Source: Deltaproteobacteria bacterium
GTDB taxonomy: Bacteria > Myxococcota_A > UBA796 > SXON01
NCBI GenBank assembly: GCA_947486185.1
Contig: CANKTH010000011.1
Location: 1-64,000 of the forward strand
Length of the DNA stretch: 64,000 bases
Direction of reading: 5' to 3'
Shown: piece by piece, positions 36,685 through 46,072 of the stretch
Position numbering within the stretch: position 1 is the first letter of the stretch
Layout: every line of letters begins with the position of its first letter
Position numbers and translations under genes: made by a program
Notes under the pieces: model-generated
Databases searched by the model: none
What the model saw: only the letters and a program-made list of their open reading frames with translations
Told to the model about the DNA's origin: nothing

Positions 36685-37895
36685 GCCTGCTCCTGGCTCA
36701 AGCCGATCAGGTGGCCCAGCTCCTCTCGACCCGACAGAAAGGCCTCGCGATCAGGGTGCACCTCGACCGCGAGCGGCAGCCGTTCCACGACGCGAAGACC
36801 ATAACCCTCCAACCCGACGATCTTGCGAGGGTTGTTGGTCAGCAGCCGGATCTCGCGCACTCCGAGCTCTCGCAGGATCTGGGCTCCAATGCCCAGCTCG
36901 CGGAGCGGATCACCCACCACCTTGGCCCCGGTGCCGGGGGCGAGGTGTTCGCGAAGCCGGTTGAGGAGATCGTCTGGGGTGCCGCCATCGAGGTGCAAGT
37001 ACAGCATCACGCCCCGGCCTTCGGCCGCGATGCGCTCCAATCCGGCGCGGATCTGTGCGCTCGAATCGGAGGACAACGCCCGGAACACATCGGCGGCGAT
37101 ACAGGCGGTCTGTACGCGTACCAGCGCCGGCCCGACCGACAGGTCTCCCCGCCAGAGCGCGAGGTGCGTGCCGCCGCCGTTGCTGCCGCGGAAGACTCGG
37201 GCCTGGAAGGTCCCGTGTTCTTCGGTGTGGATCTCCGTGTCGATCACGGTCTGCACCAGGCGCTCGTTCCGCAGCCGCCACCGGACGATGTCGGCGACCG
37301 TCACGATGTGGATTTGATGCAAGGCCCCAAAACGTTCAAGATCCGAGCGGCGGGCCATGGTGCCATCGTCGTTCATGATCTCGCAGATGACGCCGGAGGG
37401 GTTGAGACCGGCGAGACGCGCAAGATCTACGGAACCCTCGGTCTGCCCGGTACGAACGAGCACCCCGCCGTTACGCGCCCTGAGCGGGAACACGTGGCCT
37501 GGGGTCACGAGGTCTGCAGTGGTCGTCGCCGGGTCGATGGCGACCCGCGTGGTATGCGCCCGATCCGCGGCAGAGATGCCCGTGCTCACGCCGCTCCGCG
37601 CCTCGATGGAGACGGTGAACGCGGTGGCGTAGGGCGAGGTGTTCTGGGCTGCCATCATCGGGAGACGGAGCTGCTGCACCCGCTCCTCGGTGAGCGTGAG
37701 GCAGATAAGCCCTCGGCCATGACGGGCCATGAAGTTGATGGCTTCCGGAGTGACCATTTCGGCCGCCATCGCGAGGTCGCCTTCGTTCTCGCGGTCCTCG
37801 TCGTCGACGAGGATGACCATCTTGCCAGCTTGAATATCGGCAATTGCGGCCGCTACCCGCCGCTCAGGGTCGGGAGACATCACCTCGAAGTCCAT
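36681..37895 (-). CDS. ribB: DHBP synthase fused to a degenerate GTP cyclohydrolase II (RibBX type)
   Basis: 404 residues. The N-terminal half is a complete RibB ([10 protein letters not shown] at 31-40, HGRGLICL at 59-66, [21 protein letters not shown]), making the four-carbon unit of riboflavin. The C-terminal half has the RibA fold, but the zinc site C-x10-C-x-C is reduced to Cys265, with Ser276 and Ser278 (SSDSS) replacing RCDCG. The catalytic QEGRGIG loop is also absent (HLDGGTPDD, 301-309). GTP cyclohydrolase II activity is therefore unlikely. Such hybrids are known as RibBX. A functional RibA should exist elsewhere. A GGAGG motif 5 bp before the ATG lies within the end of ribE. Confidence 0.93.
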   Translation of the reverse strand: MDFEVMSPDPERRVAAAIADIQAGKMVILVDDEDRENEGDLAMAAEMVTPEAINFMARHGRGLICLTLTEERVQQLRLPMMAAQNTSPYATAFTVSIEARSGVSTGISAADRAHTTRVAIDPATTTADLVTPGHVFPLRARNGGVLVRTGQTEGSVDLARLAGLNPSGVICEIMNDDGTMARRSDLERFGALHQIHIVTVADIVRWRLRNERLVQTVIDTEIHTEEHGTFQARVFRGSNGGGTHLALWRGDLSVGPALVRVQTACIAADVFRALSSDSSAQIRAGLERIAAEGRGVMLYLHLDGGTPDDLLNRLREHLAPGTGAKVVGDPLRELGIGAQILRELGVREIRLLTNNPRKIVGLEGYGLRVVERLPLAVEVHPDREAFLSGREELGHLIGLSQEQA

Positions 37896-38536
37896 TTATC
37901 CTCCTTCACGAAGCCCAATTCGCCCAGTCGTTCGACGGAGAGTCCGGTGAGCGGGCCAGCGAGCTGCCGCTCGACGTATCTGGCGATCACATCGACCTCC
38001 AGGTTTACCCGACTACCGGATCGTAAGTGTGCCAGATGGGTCAGCTTCATGGTGTGCGGAATGATGCCGACCGAGAAAACCGAACCATCTACCTCGTTGA
38101 CCGTGAGGCTGACACCGTCCACCGTGATCGAGCCCTTCTCTACGAGGTAACGGCCGAGGTGGGGGGGCGCGGCGATGTCGATCCGGAGCCAGTCCCTGCC
38201 GTCTCCGACCCGCAGCACCTCGCCGACGGCGTCAACATGGCCCTGAACGAGGTGTCCGCCCAGCCGGTCACCGACACGAAGCGCACGTTCAAGGTGGAGG
38301 GTGTCCCCGGCGCGCTTGTCGCCGAGCGTCGTACGACGAAGCGTCTCTTCGCCGGCGGTGACGGTGTAGTTGCCGCGATCATCAGAGCGCTCGACCGTAA
38401 GACACACACCGTCGTGCGCGATCGACTCGCCCAGCACGAGGTCGGTGAAAGTAGCGACGAGCTGGAGCTCGCGGCCAGTGCCCACGGCGCGGGTGGCACG
38501 AAGCGTGCCGGACGTCTCAACCAGCCCGGTGAACAT
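37880..38536 (-). CDS. ribE: Riboflavin synthase alpha chain
   Basis: 218 residues from the ATG at 38536 (MFTGLVETSG, the standard start); a longer upstream reading overlaps ribD and is spurious. Two lumazine-binding repeats: SIAHDGVCLTVE with HLERALRVGDRLGGHLVQGHVD, and SITVDGVSLTVNEVD with MKLTHLAHLRSGSRVNLEVDVIARYVER. Dismutates lumazine to riboflavin. It overlaps ribD by 20 bp and ribBA by 16 bp. Confidence 0.96.
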   Translation of the reverse strand: MFTGLVETSGTLRATRAVGTGRELQLVATFTDLVLGESIAHDGVCLTVERSDDRGNYTVTAGEETLRRTTLGDKRAGDTLHLERALRVGDRLGGHLVQGHVDAVGEVLRVGDGRDWLRIDIAAPPHLGRYLVEKGSITVDGVSLTVNEVDGSVFSVGIIPHTMKLTHLAHLRSGSRVNLEVDVIARYVERQLAGPLTGLSVERLGELGFVKEDKWTSR

Positions 38537-39665
38537 CGACGGCTCCTGGCTCGTAAAGTACAGGGTCAAGAAGGATTTCGTCGCGGGTGGACTCAAGGGA
38601 GAGGTGCAGATCATCCCCCAGCGGTACCGCGGCGCGGAGGCGGAAGCTCGGCGCGCCGGCGAGCGAGAAGCCGGGCCCGCCGACGACCGGCGCCCCGCCG
38701 GCGAGCACACGGGGGCTGACAAAGAGCTCCATCTGATCGACGTAGGCACCCGCGAGGAGCGAGCGATGGACCTCGCCCCCGCCCTCCGCGAGCACCCGGT
38801 GTTGGCCCGCGGCGACCAGGACCCGCAAGACCGCGTCGAGATCGAGGCCCCGGGGCGCATCCGGCACCCGGAACACCGGTGCAGGCAGCGCCCGCTCAGG
38901 CGCGGACGCCGAGCAGAACAGGAATACAGGACGATTTGCCTCAAATAACTTAGCGTTTTCCGGTATCCGGAGTTGCGAGTCCAGCACCGCTACGGCGGCA
39001 TCCCGGCCGCCGGGAGACCGCGTCGTCAACGCGGGATCGTCGGCGAGCACGGTGCGGATTCCGACGAGGATCGCGTCGTGCTGGTCGCGGAGTTGGTGCC
39101 CGACCTCCCGAGCGGCCGGCCCGGTGACCCAGCGCGCGCCGCCGTCCGCTGCGGCGATACGGCCGTCGAGGCTCTGGGCCGCCTTCACGGTCACTGTAGG
39201 CAGGCCATGCCGGATCGCGCGAATGAAGCCAAGGTTTTGCCTGCGGCACTCGCGCTCGCGGACCCCCACAGCCACCTGGAGTCCGGCCTCCTGGAGGATG
39301 CGGATGCCACGGCCCGCGACCAGCGGGAAAGGGTCGATCGTGCCCACCACCACCGCGCCGAGACCGCTCTTGAGGATTGCATCGGTACACGGCGGTGTTC
39401 TGCCGTGATGGCAGCACGGTTCGAACGTGACGTACATCGTGGCCTGCCGGAGATCTACACCGGCCGGGACGCGGCGTAGGGCGTCCACCTCAGCGTGATC
39501 CTGGCCCGGTGGACGGGTGTGGCCCTCCGCGACGACCTGGCCATCGACCACGATCACGGCGCCCACCATTGGGTTGGGGGCGGTTCGGCCGGCGGCGCGG
39601 CGCGCCATCTCCAAGGCCATGCCCATGAACCTGTCGCGGCCCGGGTCGGCCTGCCGGGTGCTCAC
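38517..39665 (-). CDS. ribD: Bifunctional diaminohydroxyphosphoribosylaminopyrimidine deaminase/reductase RibD
   Basis: 382 residues. The deaminase domain (1-145) has the zinc motif HAEVDAL and PCCHHGRTPPC. The reductase domain (about 150-382) has TVKAAQSLDGRIA, DAILVGIRTVLADDP and LAEGGGEVHRSLL. It performs the two steps after GTP ring opening. The GTG start overlaps the nrdR stop as GTGA. No FMN riboswitch is visible ahead of the rib genes, which are embedded in a longer operon. Confidence 0.96.
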   Translation of the reverse strand: MSTRQADPGRDRFMGMALEMARRAAGRTAPNPMVGAVIVVDGQVVAEGHTRPPGQDHAEVDALRRVPAGVDLRQATMYVTFEPCCHHGRTPPCTDAILKSGLGAVVVGTIDPFPLVAGRGIRILQEAGLQVAVGVRERECRRQNLGFIRAIRHGLPTVTVKAAQSLDGRIAAADGGARWVTGPAAREVGHQLRDQHDAILVGIRTVLADDPALTTRSPGGRDAAVAVLDSQLRIPENAKLFEANRPVFLFCSASAPERALPAPVFRVPDAPRGLDLDAVLRVLVAAGQHRVLAEGGGEVHRSLLAGAYVDQMELFVSPRVLAGGAPVVGGPGFSLAGAPSFRLRAAVPLGDDLHLSLESTRDEILLDPVLYEPGAVDVHRAG

Positions 39666-40111
39666 GGATCTTCTAGGAGAGGGCGTAGCACCTCGAGAAA
39701 GTCAGCCGGCTGCCCCATCGCGCGATATACGCTAGCGAACCGGATGTAGGCCACGTGGTCGAGCACCCGGAGCTCCTCCAGTGCGAGCCCACCGATCTCG
39801 GCGCTGGCCACCTCCCGCTCCGTGCGACGGGCCAGGGCGCCTTCGACACGGTCGACGGCGGCCTCGAGCACCTCCTCCGAGACCGGCCGTTTTCGGCAGG
39901 CGAGGCGCATTCCTTCCAAGAGCTTTTCGCGGTTGAAGGGCTCCCGACGTGCGTCCTTTTTCAGCACGAGCGGAAGGCGGTGCTCGATCCGCTCGAACGT
40001 CGTGAAACGATGCCCACAGCCCTCACAGACCCGCCGACGCCGGACCGAGCCCACCGAGCCGCGGGTGTCCACCACACGCGAGTCGGGATGCTGGCAGGCG
40101 GGGCAATTCAC
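39662..40111 (-). CDS. nrdR: Transcriptional repressor NrdR
   Basis: 149 residues. A zinc ribbon ([17 protein letters not shown], then [12 protein letters not shown]) and an ATP-cone domain ([21 protein letters not shown]). It senses dATP/ATP and represses ribonucleotide reductase genes. GTG start. glyA-nrdR-ribD is a common gene neighbourhood. Confidence 0.97.
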   Translation of the reverse strand: MNCPACQHPDSRVVDTRGSVGSVRRRRVCEGCGHRFTTFERIEHRLPLVLKKDARREPFNREKLLEGMRLACRKRPVSEEVLEAAVDRVEGALARRTEREVASAEIGGLALEELRVLDHVAYIRFASVYRAMGQPADFLEVLRPLLEDP

Positions 40112-41367
40112 GAGGGTAGACGCTCCCGATCAAGCCCAGGCACCGGGAAGCCCGCGCACAGGTCCCGAACCTCGGCCGCGATGCGCGCGAGGTGCTCGGG
40201 ATCGTCCCGATGGTCGAGGGCCTCCGCGATCCAGTCGGCGATTCGGCTGACCTCGGCCGGTCCCATGCCCCGGGTGGTCAGCGCCGGCGTGCCGAGGCGT
40301 ACGCCGCTGGTGACGAAGGGGCTGCGTTTTTCATTGGGGACGGTGTTCTTGTTGACGGTGATCCCCGCGCGGCCGAGCGCCTCCTCCGCGTCCTTCCCGG
40401 AGTAGGGCCGTGACGAGAGATCGAGGAGCATCAGGTGGTTGTCGGTGCCGCCGGACACGAGATCGAAACCATGCTCGAGGAGCCGGTGCGCGAGCACCTG
40501 CGCGTTCTCCAATACAGCAGCCGCGTAGGTGCGGAACTCCGGGCGAAGCGCCTCACCGAAGGCGACCGCCTTCGCCGCGATGACGTGCATGAGCGGACCA
40601 CCCTGACTCCCTGGGAAGACCGCGCTGTTGAGGCCCTTCATCAGCTCTGCGCGCGCCATCGCGATGCCACCGCGGGGGCCCCGGAGGGTCTTGTGGGTGG
40701 TGGTGGTGACGTAGTCGCAGTGGGGGAACGGTGAAGGATGAAGGCCGGTGACCACGAGGCCGGCGACATGCGCGACGTCGGCGAGCAGGAGCGCCCCCAC
40801 CTCGTCGGCGATGCTGCGGAACGCCGCGAAGTCCCAGGTCCGGGGATAGGCGCTCGCCCCGGTGACGATGATCCGCGGCTGCTCGCGCCGCGCCATTTCG
40901 CGGACGCTGTCAAGATCGATAAAGCCGCGGCTATCGACTCGATAATGTACGGCCCGGTAGAGCTTGCCGCTGGAGTTCGCGGCCGAGCCGTGGGTAAGGT
41001 GGCCGCCGTTCGACAGGTCCAGGCCAAGCAGGGTCTCTCCCGGCTTTAAGGCAGCGAGATACACCGCACCGTTCGCCTGGGCGCCCGAGTGGGGCTGTAC
41101 GTTGACGCCCGGCGCGCCGAACAAGGTCATCGCCCGCCGGCGGGCGACGTCCTCGACCAGGTCGACAAATTCACAGCCGCCGTAGTAGCGTTTCCCAGGC
41201 AAGCCCTCGGCATACTTGTTGGTGAGGACCGAGCCTGCCGCCTCGAGCACGGCGGTCGAGACGTAGTTCTCCGAGGCGATCAGCTCCAGGTGGTCCCTTT
41301 GGCGCCGAGTCTCCTGTTCGACGATCGCCCAGACCTCCGGATCGGCGGCCGCCAGGTTGGGAGTCAT
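40108..41367 (-). CDS. glyA: Serine hydroxymethyltransferase
   Basis: 419 residues from the ATG at 41367, which overlaps the rpiB stop as ATGA; an 87-residue longer reading is antisense-like Arg-rich sequence. PLP enzyme interconverting serine and glycine with tetrahydrofolate. The PLP lysine is in [41 protein letters not shown] and [21 protein letters not shown] (as [10 protein letters not shown] here) are family signatures. Confidence 0.96.
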   Translation of the reverse strand: MTPNLAAADPEVWAIVEQETRRQRDHLELIASENYVSTAVLEAAGSVLTNKYAEGLPGKRYYGGCEFVDLVEDVARRRAMTLFGAPGVNVQPHSGAQANGAVYLAALKPGETLLGLDLSNGGHLTHGSAANSSGKLYRAVHYRVDSRGFIDLDSVREMARREQPRIIVTGASAYPRTWDFAAFRSIADEVGALLLADVAHVAGLVVTGLHPSPFPHCDYVTTTTHKTLRGPRGGIAMARAELMKGLNSAVFPGSQGGPLMHVIAAKAVAFGEALRPEFRTYAAAVLENAQVLAHRLLEHGFDLVSGGTDNHLMLLDLSSRPYSGKDAEEALGRAGITVNKNTVPNEKRSPFVTSGVRLGTPALTTRGMGPAEVSRIADWIAEALDHRDDPEHLARIAAEVRDLCAGFPVPGLDRERLPS

Positions 41368-41819
41368 GACCTGGCCGCCTTGGCGCCGTCGAGCGCGTTG
41401 ATCTTGCTGACGCGGCCCTGGTGTCGGCCTCCGGCGAATGGCGTGGTCCGAAAGAGATCGAGGATGTCGCCGGCAAGACCCGCGCCCACCACGCGTTCGC
41501 CGAGGCAGAGCACGTTGGCGTCGTTGTGCTCTCGAGTGGAGCGTGCGGTGAAGGTGTCGGCGACGACCGCGGCGCGCACGCCCGGCACGCGATTCGCGGT
41601 CATGGCCATCCCCTGGCCCGTTCCGCAACAGAGGAGGCCAAAGTCTGCCTCTCCCGCCGCGACCCCGCGTGCGACCGCCAGCGCGAAGTCCGGATAGTCA
41701 CAGGAGGCGGCGGAGTCGGTGCCGACATCAACCACGTCGACCGACTGGGCGCGTAGCCGCTCGATGAGCTGGCGTTTGAGGCTAAGCCCTGCGTGATCCG
41801 ACCCGACGAGGAACTTCAT
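41364..41819 (-). CDS. rpiB: Ribose-5-phosphate isomerase B
   Basis: 151 residues from the ATG at 41819 (TGATG with fabF); a TTG one codon upstream is less likely. [29 protein letters not shown] and [22 protein letters not shown] show the LacAB/RpiB fold with the catalytic Cys in CCGTG. Interconverts ribose and ribulose 5-phosphate. rpiB-glyA-nrdR order is widespread. Confidence 0.95.
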   Translation of the reverse strand: MKFLVGSDHAGLSLKRQLIERLRAQSVDVVDVGTDSAASCDYPDFALAVARGVAAGEADFGLLCCGTGQGMAMTANRVPGVRAAVVADTFTARSTREHNDANVLCLGERVVGAGLAGDILDLFRTTPFAGGRHQGRVSKINALDGAKAARS

Positions 41820-43063
41820 CAACCCTCCTCAAAGCGACGAAAGGCCAGCGTGGCGTTGGCGCCGCCGAAGCCAAATGCGTTGGACAAGGCGGCCCGCGGC
41901 CGTGCAAGCCGGGCCCCCTCCACGACATAGTCGAGGTCACACGCCGGGTCCGGGGTGCGGTAGTTGGCGGTTGGCGGTACGATGCCGCTGTGGAGGGCCA
42001 GCACCGTCGCGACCGCCTCGACCCCACCGGCGGCGCCGAGGAGGTGGCCGGTGACGCTCTTGGTGCTCGACACCGCGAGTCGGGCGGCGTGTGCACCGAA
42101 CACCGTCTTGATCGCTTCGGTCTCGGCCGAGTCGTTGTACGGAGTTGAGGTGCCGTGCGCGTTGATGTAGTCGATATCCTCGGGTGTAAGCCCGGAACCG
42201 GCGAGCGCCATCCGCATACATCGGACCGCACCTGCGCCGCCGGGAGCGGGCGCCGTGTCGTGGTGGGCGTCGTTGGTCAAACCATAACCCACGATCTCGG
42301 CGAAGATCTGCGCGCCCCGGGCCCTGGCGTGCTCAAGCGCTTCGAGGATGAGCACGCCGGCGCCCTCGCCCATGACGAACCCGTCGCGGTCGGCGTCGAA
42401 GGGGCGCGACGCGGTAGTCGGGTCGTCGTTACGACGGGACAGCGCTTTCATCACCAGGAAGCCCGCTACGGCGACCGCGCTGAGCGCGGCCTCTGAGCCG
42501 CCAGCGATGATGACGTCGGCGTCGCCGGCCCGGATGGCGCGCGCGGCTTCCCCGATCATGTGATTTCCGGTGGCGCAGGCTGTGGAGACACAGAGGCTCG
42601 GGCCCTGGGCGCCGACCGCCATAGCGACGTGCCCGGCGGCCATATTGGTGAGCGCGCGCGGGATGAAGAAGGGCGACATGCCCTTGTAGCCCTCCCGATC
42701 AAAAACGCGGGTTCCCTCTTCCACTTCCCCGAGTCCGCCGATACCAGTACCCAGGTAGACGCCCAGGCGAGGGTTGGGTGGGCCGCCAACCGTCAGGCCA
42801 GCGTGCTGCATAGCCTCGTACGCGGCTACCGCGGCGAACTGCGTAAAACGGTCCATCCGTCGGGCGGTTTTTCGGCCGAGCCGTTGCTCGGCGTCGAACT
42901 GACGCACCTCGGCAGCAATACGTACCGGCAAGGCCGATGCGTCGAATCGGGTGATGGTGGAGACCCCGGAACGGCCGGCACACATCGCGGCCCAAGTGGC
43001 CCCGACGTCCAGACCGCAGGGGGTGACGGCTCCCAGGCCGGTCACCACCACGCGCCGCGACAT
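41819..43063 (-). CDS. fabF: Beta-ketoacyl-ACP synthase II
   Basis: 414 residues from the ATG at 43063, 1 bp after the acpP stop. Elongates acyl-ACP with malonyl-ACP. Catalytic triad visible: Cys in STACATGNH, His in [11 protein letters not shown] and His in [24 protein letters not shown] closes the thiolase fold. The start used here gives the standard [15 protein letters not shown]; an upstream ATG in the same frame lies inside acpP. Confidence 0.97.
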   Translation of the reverse strand: MSRRVVVTGLGAVTPCGLDVGATWAAMCAGRSGVSTITRFDASALPVRIAAEVRQFDAEQRLGRKTARRMDRFTQFAAVAAYEAMQHAGLTVGGPPNPRLGVYLGTGIGGLGEVEEGTRVFDREGYKGMSPFFIPRALTNMAAGHVAMAVGAQGPSLCVSTACATGNHMIGEAARAIRAGDADVIIAGGSEAALSAVAVAGFLVMKALSRRNDDPTTASRPFDADRDGFVMGEGAGVLILEALEHARARGAQIFAEIVGYGLTNDAHHDTAPAPGGAGAVRCMRMALAGSGLTPEDIDYINAHGTSTPYNDSAETEAIKTVFGAHAARLAVSSTKSVTGHLLGAAGGVEAVATVLALHSGIVPPTANYRTPDPACDLDYVVEGARLARPRAALSNAFGFGGANATLAFRRFEEG

Positions 43064-43064
43064 C

Positions 43065-43313
43065 TTACGCAGCCGGGTTGAGAGCGCGGTCGATGTAGTT
43101 GATCGCGTCCTCGACGGTCTCGATCTTCTCGGCATCCTCATCGGGAATGTCAATGTTGAACGCCTTCTCGATGGCCATCACCAGCTCCACGATGTCGAGG
43201 GAGTCGGCGCCGAGATCGTCGACGAAGGACGCGTCATCGCGGACCTCGCCGCGGATGTCCAACGAATCGATGATGAGCTCTTTGGCCTTTGTGCTGATCT
43301 CTGTGCGATCCAT
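43065..43313 (-). CDS. acpP: Acyl carrier protein
   Basis: 82 residues, acidic. The 4'-phosphopantetheine site is Ser in [16 protein letters not shown]. Carries growing fatty acyl chains. Directly followed by fabF. The usual plsX-fabH-fabD-fabG block between rpmF and acpP is absent; only a 78-bp gap separates acpP from rpmF. Confidence 0.97.
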   Translation of the reverse strand: MDRTEISTKAKELIIDSLDIRGEVRDDASFVDDLGADSLDIVELVMAIEKAFNIDIPDEDAEKIETVEDAINYIDRALNPAA

Positions 43314-43391
43314 GAGGAAAACTCCGAAGGGTCTTCCGACCAGACGGGCAGCGGGTGAGGCCCCGATGCCCGCGCCGGGCGGCGGGGCAGA

Positions 43392-43598
43392 TCAGGTCTG
43401 GGCGGTGTCGCCGCCGGTGTCGGCGTCGGCGAATAGCTTGTGGCCCTTGTACGTGCCGCAAGAAGGGCACACGTGGTGAGACAACCGGGAGGCGCCGCAA
43501 GCGGGGCAGGTGCCGACCGCCTGCGTCGAGATGATCCGGTCGTTTGCGCGCCGCTTGTCACGGGCGCTGCGGGAGACGCGTTTTTTCGGAACAGCCAT
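43392..43598 (-). CDS. rpmF: 50S ribosomal protein L32
   Basis: 68 residues from the ATG at 43598. MAVPKKRVSRSARDKRRA is the typical start, followed by a four-cysteine zinc ribbon (CPACG and CPSCG) and a short acidic tail. It follows the yceD-type gene by 32 bp, the common yceD-rpmF pair. Confidence 0.97.
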   Translation of the reverse strand: MAVPKKRVSRSARDKRRANDRIISTQAVGTCPACGASRLSHHVCPSCGTYKGHKLFADADTGGDTAQT

Positions 43599-43630
43599 GG
43601 AGTACTCCTGTCTTCGGCTAACGGCCGGGT

Positions 43631-44191
43631 TTACTTCTGAATCTTCAAAGACGCAAGCGCCGCGAAGGCGCCCGATTGGGGGGCATCGGCATCGGAGACG
43701 GGCCCGGCCAGCGCCGCCCAACGGGCGAGACACGCCGCATCTTCGTCGGTCGATCCATCCGCGCAGCGGGGCTGCGCGGGCGTTTCGAGCGCGAAGAACT
43801 CGCGAACGACGTCGCGCAGGTCGAGGGCCACGCCGTCATATTCTCCAAATTCCTCAACCCGACCGGACAGGGCCGGAGGCACCTCGGGCTCGGTGTCGTC
43901 GTCTTCGCCCTTCTCTGGCACCGCGGCCAGCGGCGAGTACAAACACGCGAAGGGCCCCGCGAGCGCGAGGGACAGCGGGGCGAGGCACCGGACACACGGC
44001 AGCGTCACTGTCGCGGCCAGCTCCCCGTGGACGAAAATCTGCTTGTCGTGGCGCTCGAGGTGGATCCGTCCCGTCAGGCCCTGCACCGGGCCACCCGCTC
44101 CCTCGGCGGCGCACGCCAGCGCCCACGCGTCCGGAGTGATCTCCAGACCGCGTGGTCCCAGCGTGTCAAGTCGAATCAGGGGGAGCGACAC
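43631..44191 (-). CDS. YceD/DUF177 family protein
   Basis: 186 residues. The conserved cysteine pair LPCVRCLAPL and the acidic C-terminal region with DLRDVVREFFALETP are YceD hallmarks; the third cysteine is in PRCADGS. In plants and bacteria YceD/DUF177 is linked to 23S rRNA processing, and it is nearly always upstream of rpmF as here. GTG start. It heads the twelve-gene run ending with nusB. Confidence 0.88.
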   Translation of the reverse strand: MSLPLIRLDTLGPRGLEITPDAWALACAAEGAGGPVQGLTGRIHLERHDKQIFVHGELAATVTLPCVRCLAPLSLALAGPFACLYSPLAAVPEKGEDDDTEPEVPPALSGRVEEFGEYDGVALDLRDVVREFFALETPAQPRCADGSTDEDAACLARWAALAGPVSDADAPQSGAFAALASLKIQK

Positions 44192-44255
44192 CGGCGTCCG
44201 CGAAAGCGGCGGCGTCTATCGATCGGGCCCCGAATCGTCAAGCCGTTGCCTCCGA

Positions 44256-45224
44256 TCACCAGGGCGTAAGATCCGGGTGCAGGCAACGGCGTTCGCAGGA
44301 CCGGATGTGCCCCCGGTGCGCGGCGAGGCGGGCCCAATCGGCCGAGATATCCCCATTCCACGGCGTCATGTCCGCGTGAAAGGGGCAACTCCGCAGCGCG
44401 CCCTGCGCGGTGAGCTCGATCTGGAGCGTCCCGAGCGGGCAGGATGCGCCGTCTCTTCCCCGACGCCTCGGATTCCCGGGGGCGTCCCCCGAGGCGGGCT
44501 CCCGCAAACTCGCGAGCACCGCCTCCGGCGTCCGATGGAACGGGGGCCGGTCAACCGCCGCAACATCGAGGAGCACCCACTGGGACTCCTCCACCGCGGG
44601 GCCTCGAAAAGGCGGCGTGAGCTCGACCGCGTCGGCGCCGGCGTCCCGCATGGTTCGGAGAACCGCAGGTACGACGTCGGCGGTTTCGGGGCTGATCGGG
44701 ACCTCGGCGATGACCGTGGGATACTGAGCGCGCCGCTCCTCCTTGGCGCGTCGCAGCGCCGCGAGGGCCTGGTGCACTTCGGCTTCTGTGTCGCCGCAGG
44801 CCGCCTCCTGGCGGGGGCCGGCCACCGCCACGCGGAGCTCACGGAGCCCGCTGTCGACGAGCAACTCCGCGCGGTCGGCCAGGCCGCGGGCGTTGGTCCG
44901 GAGCCGAACGGGGCACTCCAGCCGCCACGCGAAACGGACGGTATCGGCAACTCGTGGGTTGTCGGCGCGCCCGACCACCCGGACCGGCAGGGCGCCCCCC
45001 CACATCACGGCGGCAACAATGAACCGATGAACCTCGGCTTGAGGGAGGATCCCCGGCCCGGGATCCGGCCCCGGCGCATTCAGATCGTCGAGGCGGATGA
45101 GGAGCCGCGCCGGGTGGGCGCTGCCGCCCAGCCGGGCGCGCCGCGCGCGCAGCTCCGCGCGAAGCCGGATCAACGAGGACTCAAGGGCCTTCATGTGGGG
45201 TGCGCCATCCGGGGGTTGAACCAT
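44256..45224 (-). CDS. Radical-SAM-like protein lacking the CxxxCxxC motif
   Basis: 322 residues; a start ten codons further in is possible. The middle looks like a radical-SAM half-barrel (VRLRTNARGLADRAELLVDSGLRELRVAV, then VPAVLRTMRDAGADAVELTPP). The C-terminus (CPLGTLQIELTAQGALRSCPF, and CERRCLHP) resembles an SPASM or twitch cluster domain. Where the SAM-cluster cysteines should be there is ARLLIRLDDLNAPG with none. It may be a non-catalytic relative or a peptide-binding protein. The product of any pathway is unknown. 64 bp upstream of the yceD start and probably in the same transcript. Confidence 0.6.
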   Translation of the reverse strand: MVQPPDGAPHMKALESSLIRLRAELRARRARLGGSAHPARLLIRLDDLNAPGPDPGPGILPQAEVHRFIVAAVMWGGALPVRVVGRADNPRVADTVRFAWRLECPVRLRTNARGLADRAELLVDSGLRELRVAVAGPRQEAACGDTEAEVHQALAALRRAKEERRAQYPTVIAEVPISPETADVVPAVLRTMRDAGADAVELTPPFRGPAVEESQWVLLDVAAVDRPPFHRTPEAVLASLREPASGDAPGNPRRRGRDGASCPLGTLQIELTAQGALRSCPFHADMTPWNGDISADWARLAAHRGHIRSCERRCLHPDLTPW

Positions 45225-45274
45225 CCTTGAGTCTGGGCCTTTCCAGCGAGCCAGCGGGGCGCTAGCAGGGGGCG

Positions 45275-45763
45275 ATGTCCAGGTTCCTGCCTCTTATCGC
45301 CGTGTGGGCTGCCTGCGAGGTCGGCGCGACGGATGCGGCGGCGGTCGCGTACCACGACGCGATAAAACCAGTGTTTGAACAAAACCGGTCCCTGTCCGGG
45401 CAGCTGCTGACCGTGGCTCTCGCGATGGGGGAGGACCCGGGGGCGGCGGAGGCGGCGCGGGGACGCCTCAGGAGCGGCTACCTGGTGGCCGCCCGTGACG
45501 TGGCCAGCTCGGCTTCGGTGTTGACGGTGCCCGACAGCTGGCGTGGCCCTCACGAGGCGCTCGTGGGCGCTTGGCAGGCCCGAGCCTCCGGATACGACTC
45601 GCTCACGGCGGCGGCGGATGCGGGGGATGCGGCGGCGTGGGCGGCCGCGCTGGCGTCGCTGGAGCGGGCGCGTGAGGCCGAGGCCGCGGCGGTTGTGGTG
45701 ATCGAGACCAGGCTCGCGGCGGACGGGCTGGTGCTGAACCCCTGGGGGGCGGCCGGTCCTTGA
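45275..45763 (+). CDS. Exported alpha-helical protein of unknown function
   Basis: 162 residues. MSRFLPLIAVWAACEVGATDA is a probable signal peptide (an alternative lipobox WAAC cannot be excluded). The rest is Ala-rich helix without recognisable family motifs. Divergent from the radical-SAM-like gene and 66 bp upstream of tRNA-Gln. Confidence 0.6.
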   Translation: MSRFLPLIAVWAACEVGATDAAAVAYHDAIKPVFEQNRSLSGQLLTVALAMGEDPGAAEAARGRLRSGYLVAARDVASSASVLTVPDSWRGPHEALVGAWQARASGYDSLTAAADAGDAAAWAAALASLERAREAEAAAVVVIETRLAADGLVLNPWGAAGP

Positions 45764-45829
45764 CGGGCCGGAGGGCACCGTGCTAAACGTGCGCCGTTGT
45801 GGACGGGTCGCGACTTCGGTCGTGATCGA

Positions 45830-45902
45830 TGGGGCGTGGTGTAATTGGCAACACGTCAGGTTCTGACCCTGAAGAGTCTAGGTTCGAAACCTAGCGCCCC
45901 AA
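45830..45902 (+). tRNA. tRNA-Gln (anticodon CTG)
   Basis: Full cloverleaf: acceptor TGGGGCG/CGCCCCA, anticodon stem TCAGG/CCTGA with loop TTCTGAC, T arm CTAGG-TTCGAAA-CCTAG, discriminator A. CCA is encoded at 45903-45905. Bacterial tRNA-Gln commonly begins TGGGG as here. Confidence 0.96.
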
Positions 45903-45956
45903 CCACCTCCTTGACGGGCACACGTGCTTCAGCTAAATGCGCCCGGCTTGAGATAG

Positions 45957-46029
45957 GGTCCCATCGTCTAGCGGTCTAGGACACTGCCCTCTCACGGCAG
46001 GAACACGGGTTCGAGTCCCGTTGGGACTA
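45957..46029 (+). tRNA. tRNA-Glu (anticodon CTC)
   Basis: Acceptor GGTCCCA/TGGGACT (first pair G-U), D arm with CGTCTAGCGGTCTAGGAC, anticodon stem CTGCC/GGCAG with loop CTCTCAC, T arm ACGGG-TTCGAGT-CCCGT, discriminator A, encoded CCA 46030-46032. Its 3' end is duplicated exactly at 47474-47491 and in degraded form at 48570-48587, as expected for a target of integration at a tRNA 3' end. Confidence 0.95.
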
Positions 46030-46034
46030 CCAAT

Positions 46035-46072
46035 AAGCCCCATCCAAACTACCGTTTGGGTGGGGCTTTCTC
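46035..46072 (+). terminator. Strong intrinsic terminator after tRNA-Glu
   Basis: A 15-bp stem with one T-G wobble (AAGCCCCATCCAAAC with GTTTGGGTGGGGCTT) closes a 4-nt loop TACC and is followed by TCTCGTTG. It ends the tRNA-Gln/tRNA-Glu transcript. The tail CTTTCTCGTTGA recurs after the terminator at 47495-47532. Confidence 0.9.

Noticed and set aside
39662..39760. FMN riboswitch ahead of ribD
   Set aside because: ribD overlaps nrdR by 4 bp, leaving no leader, and no conserved FMN-element boxes were seen within or before the operon.
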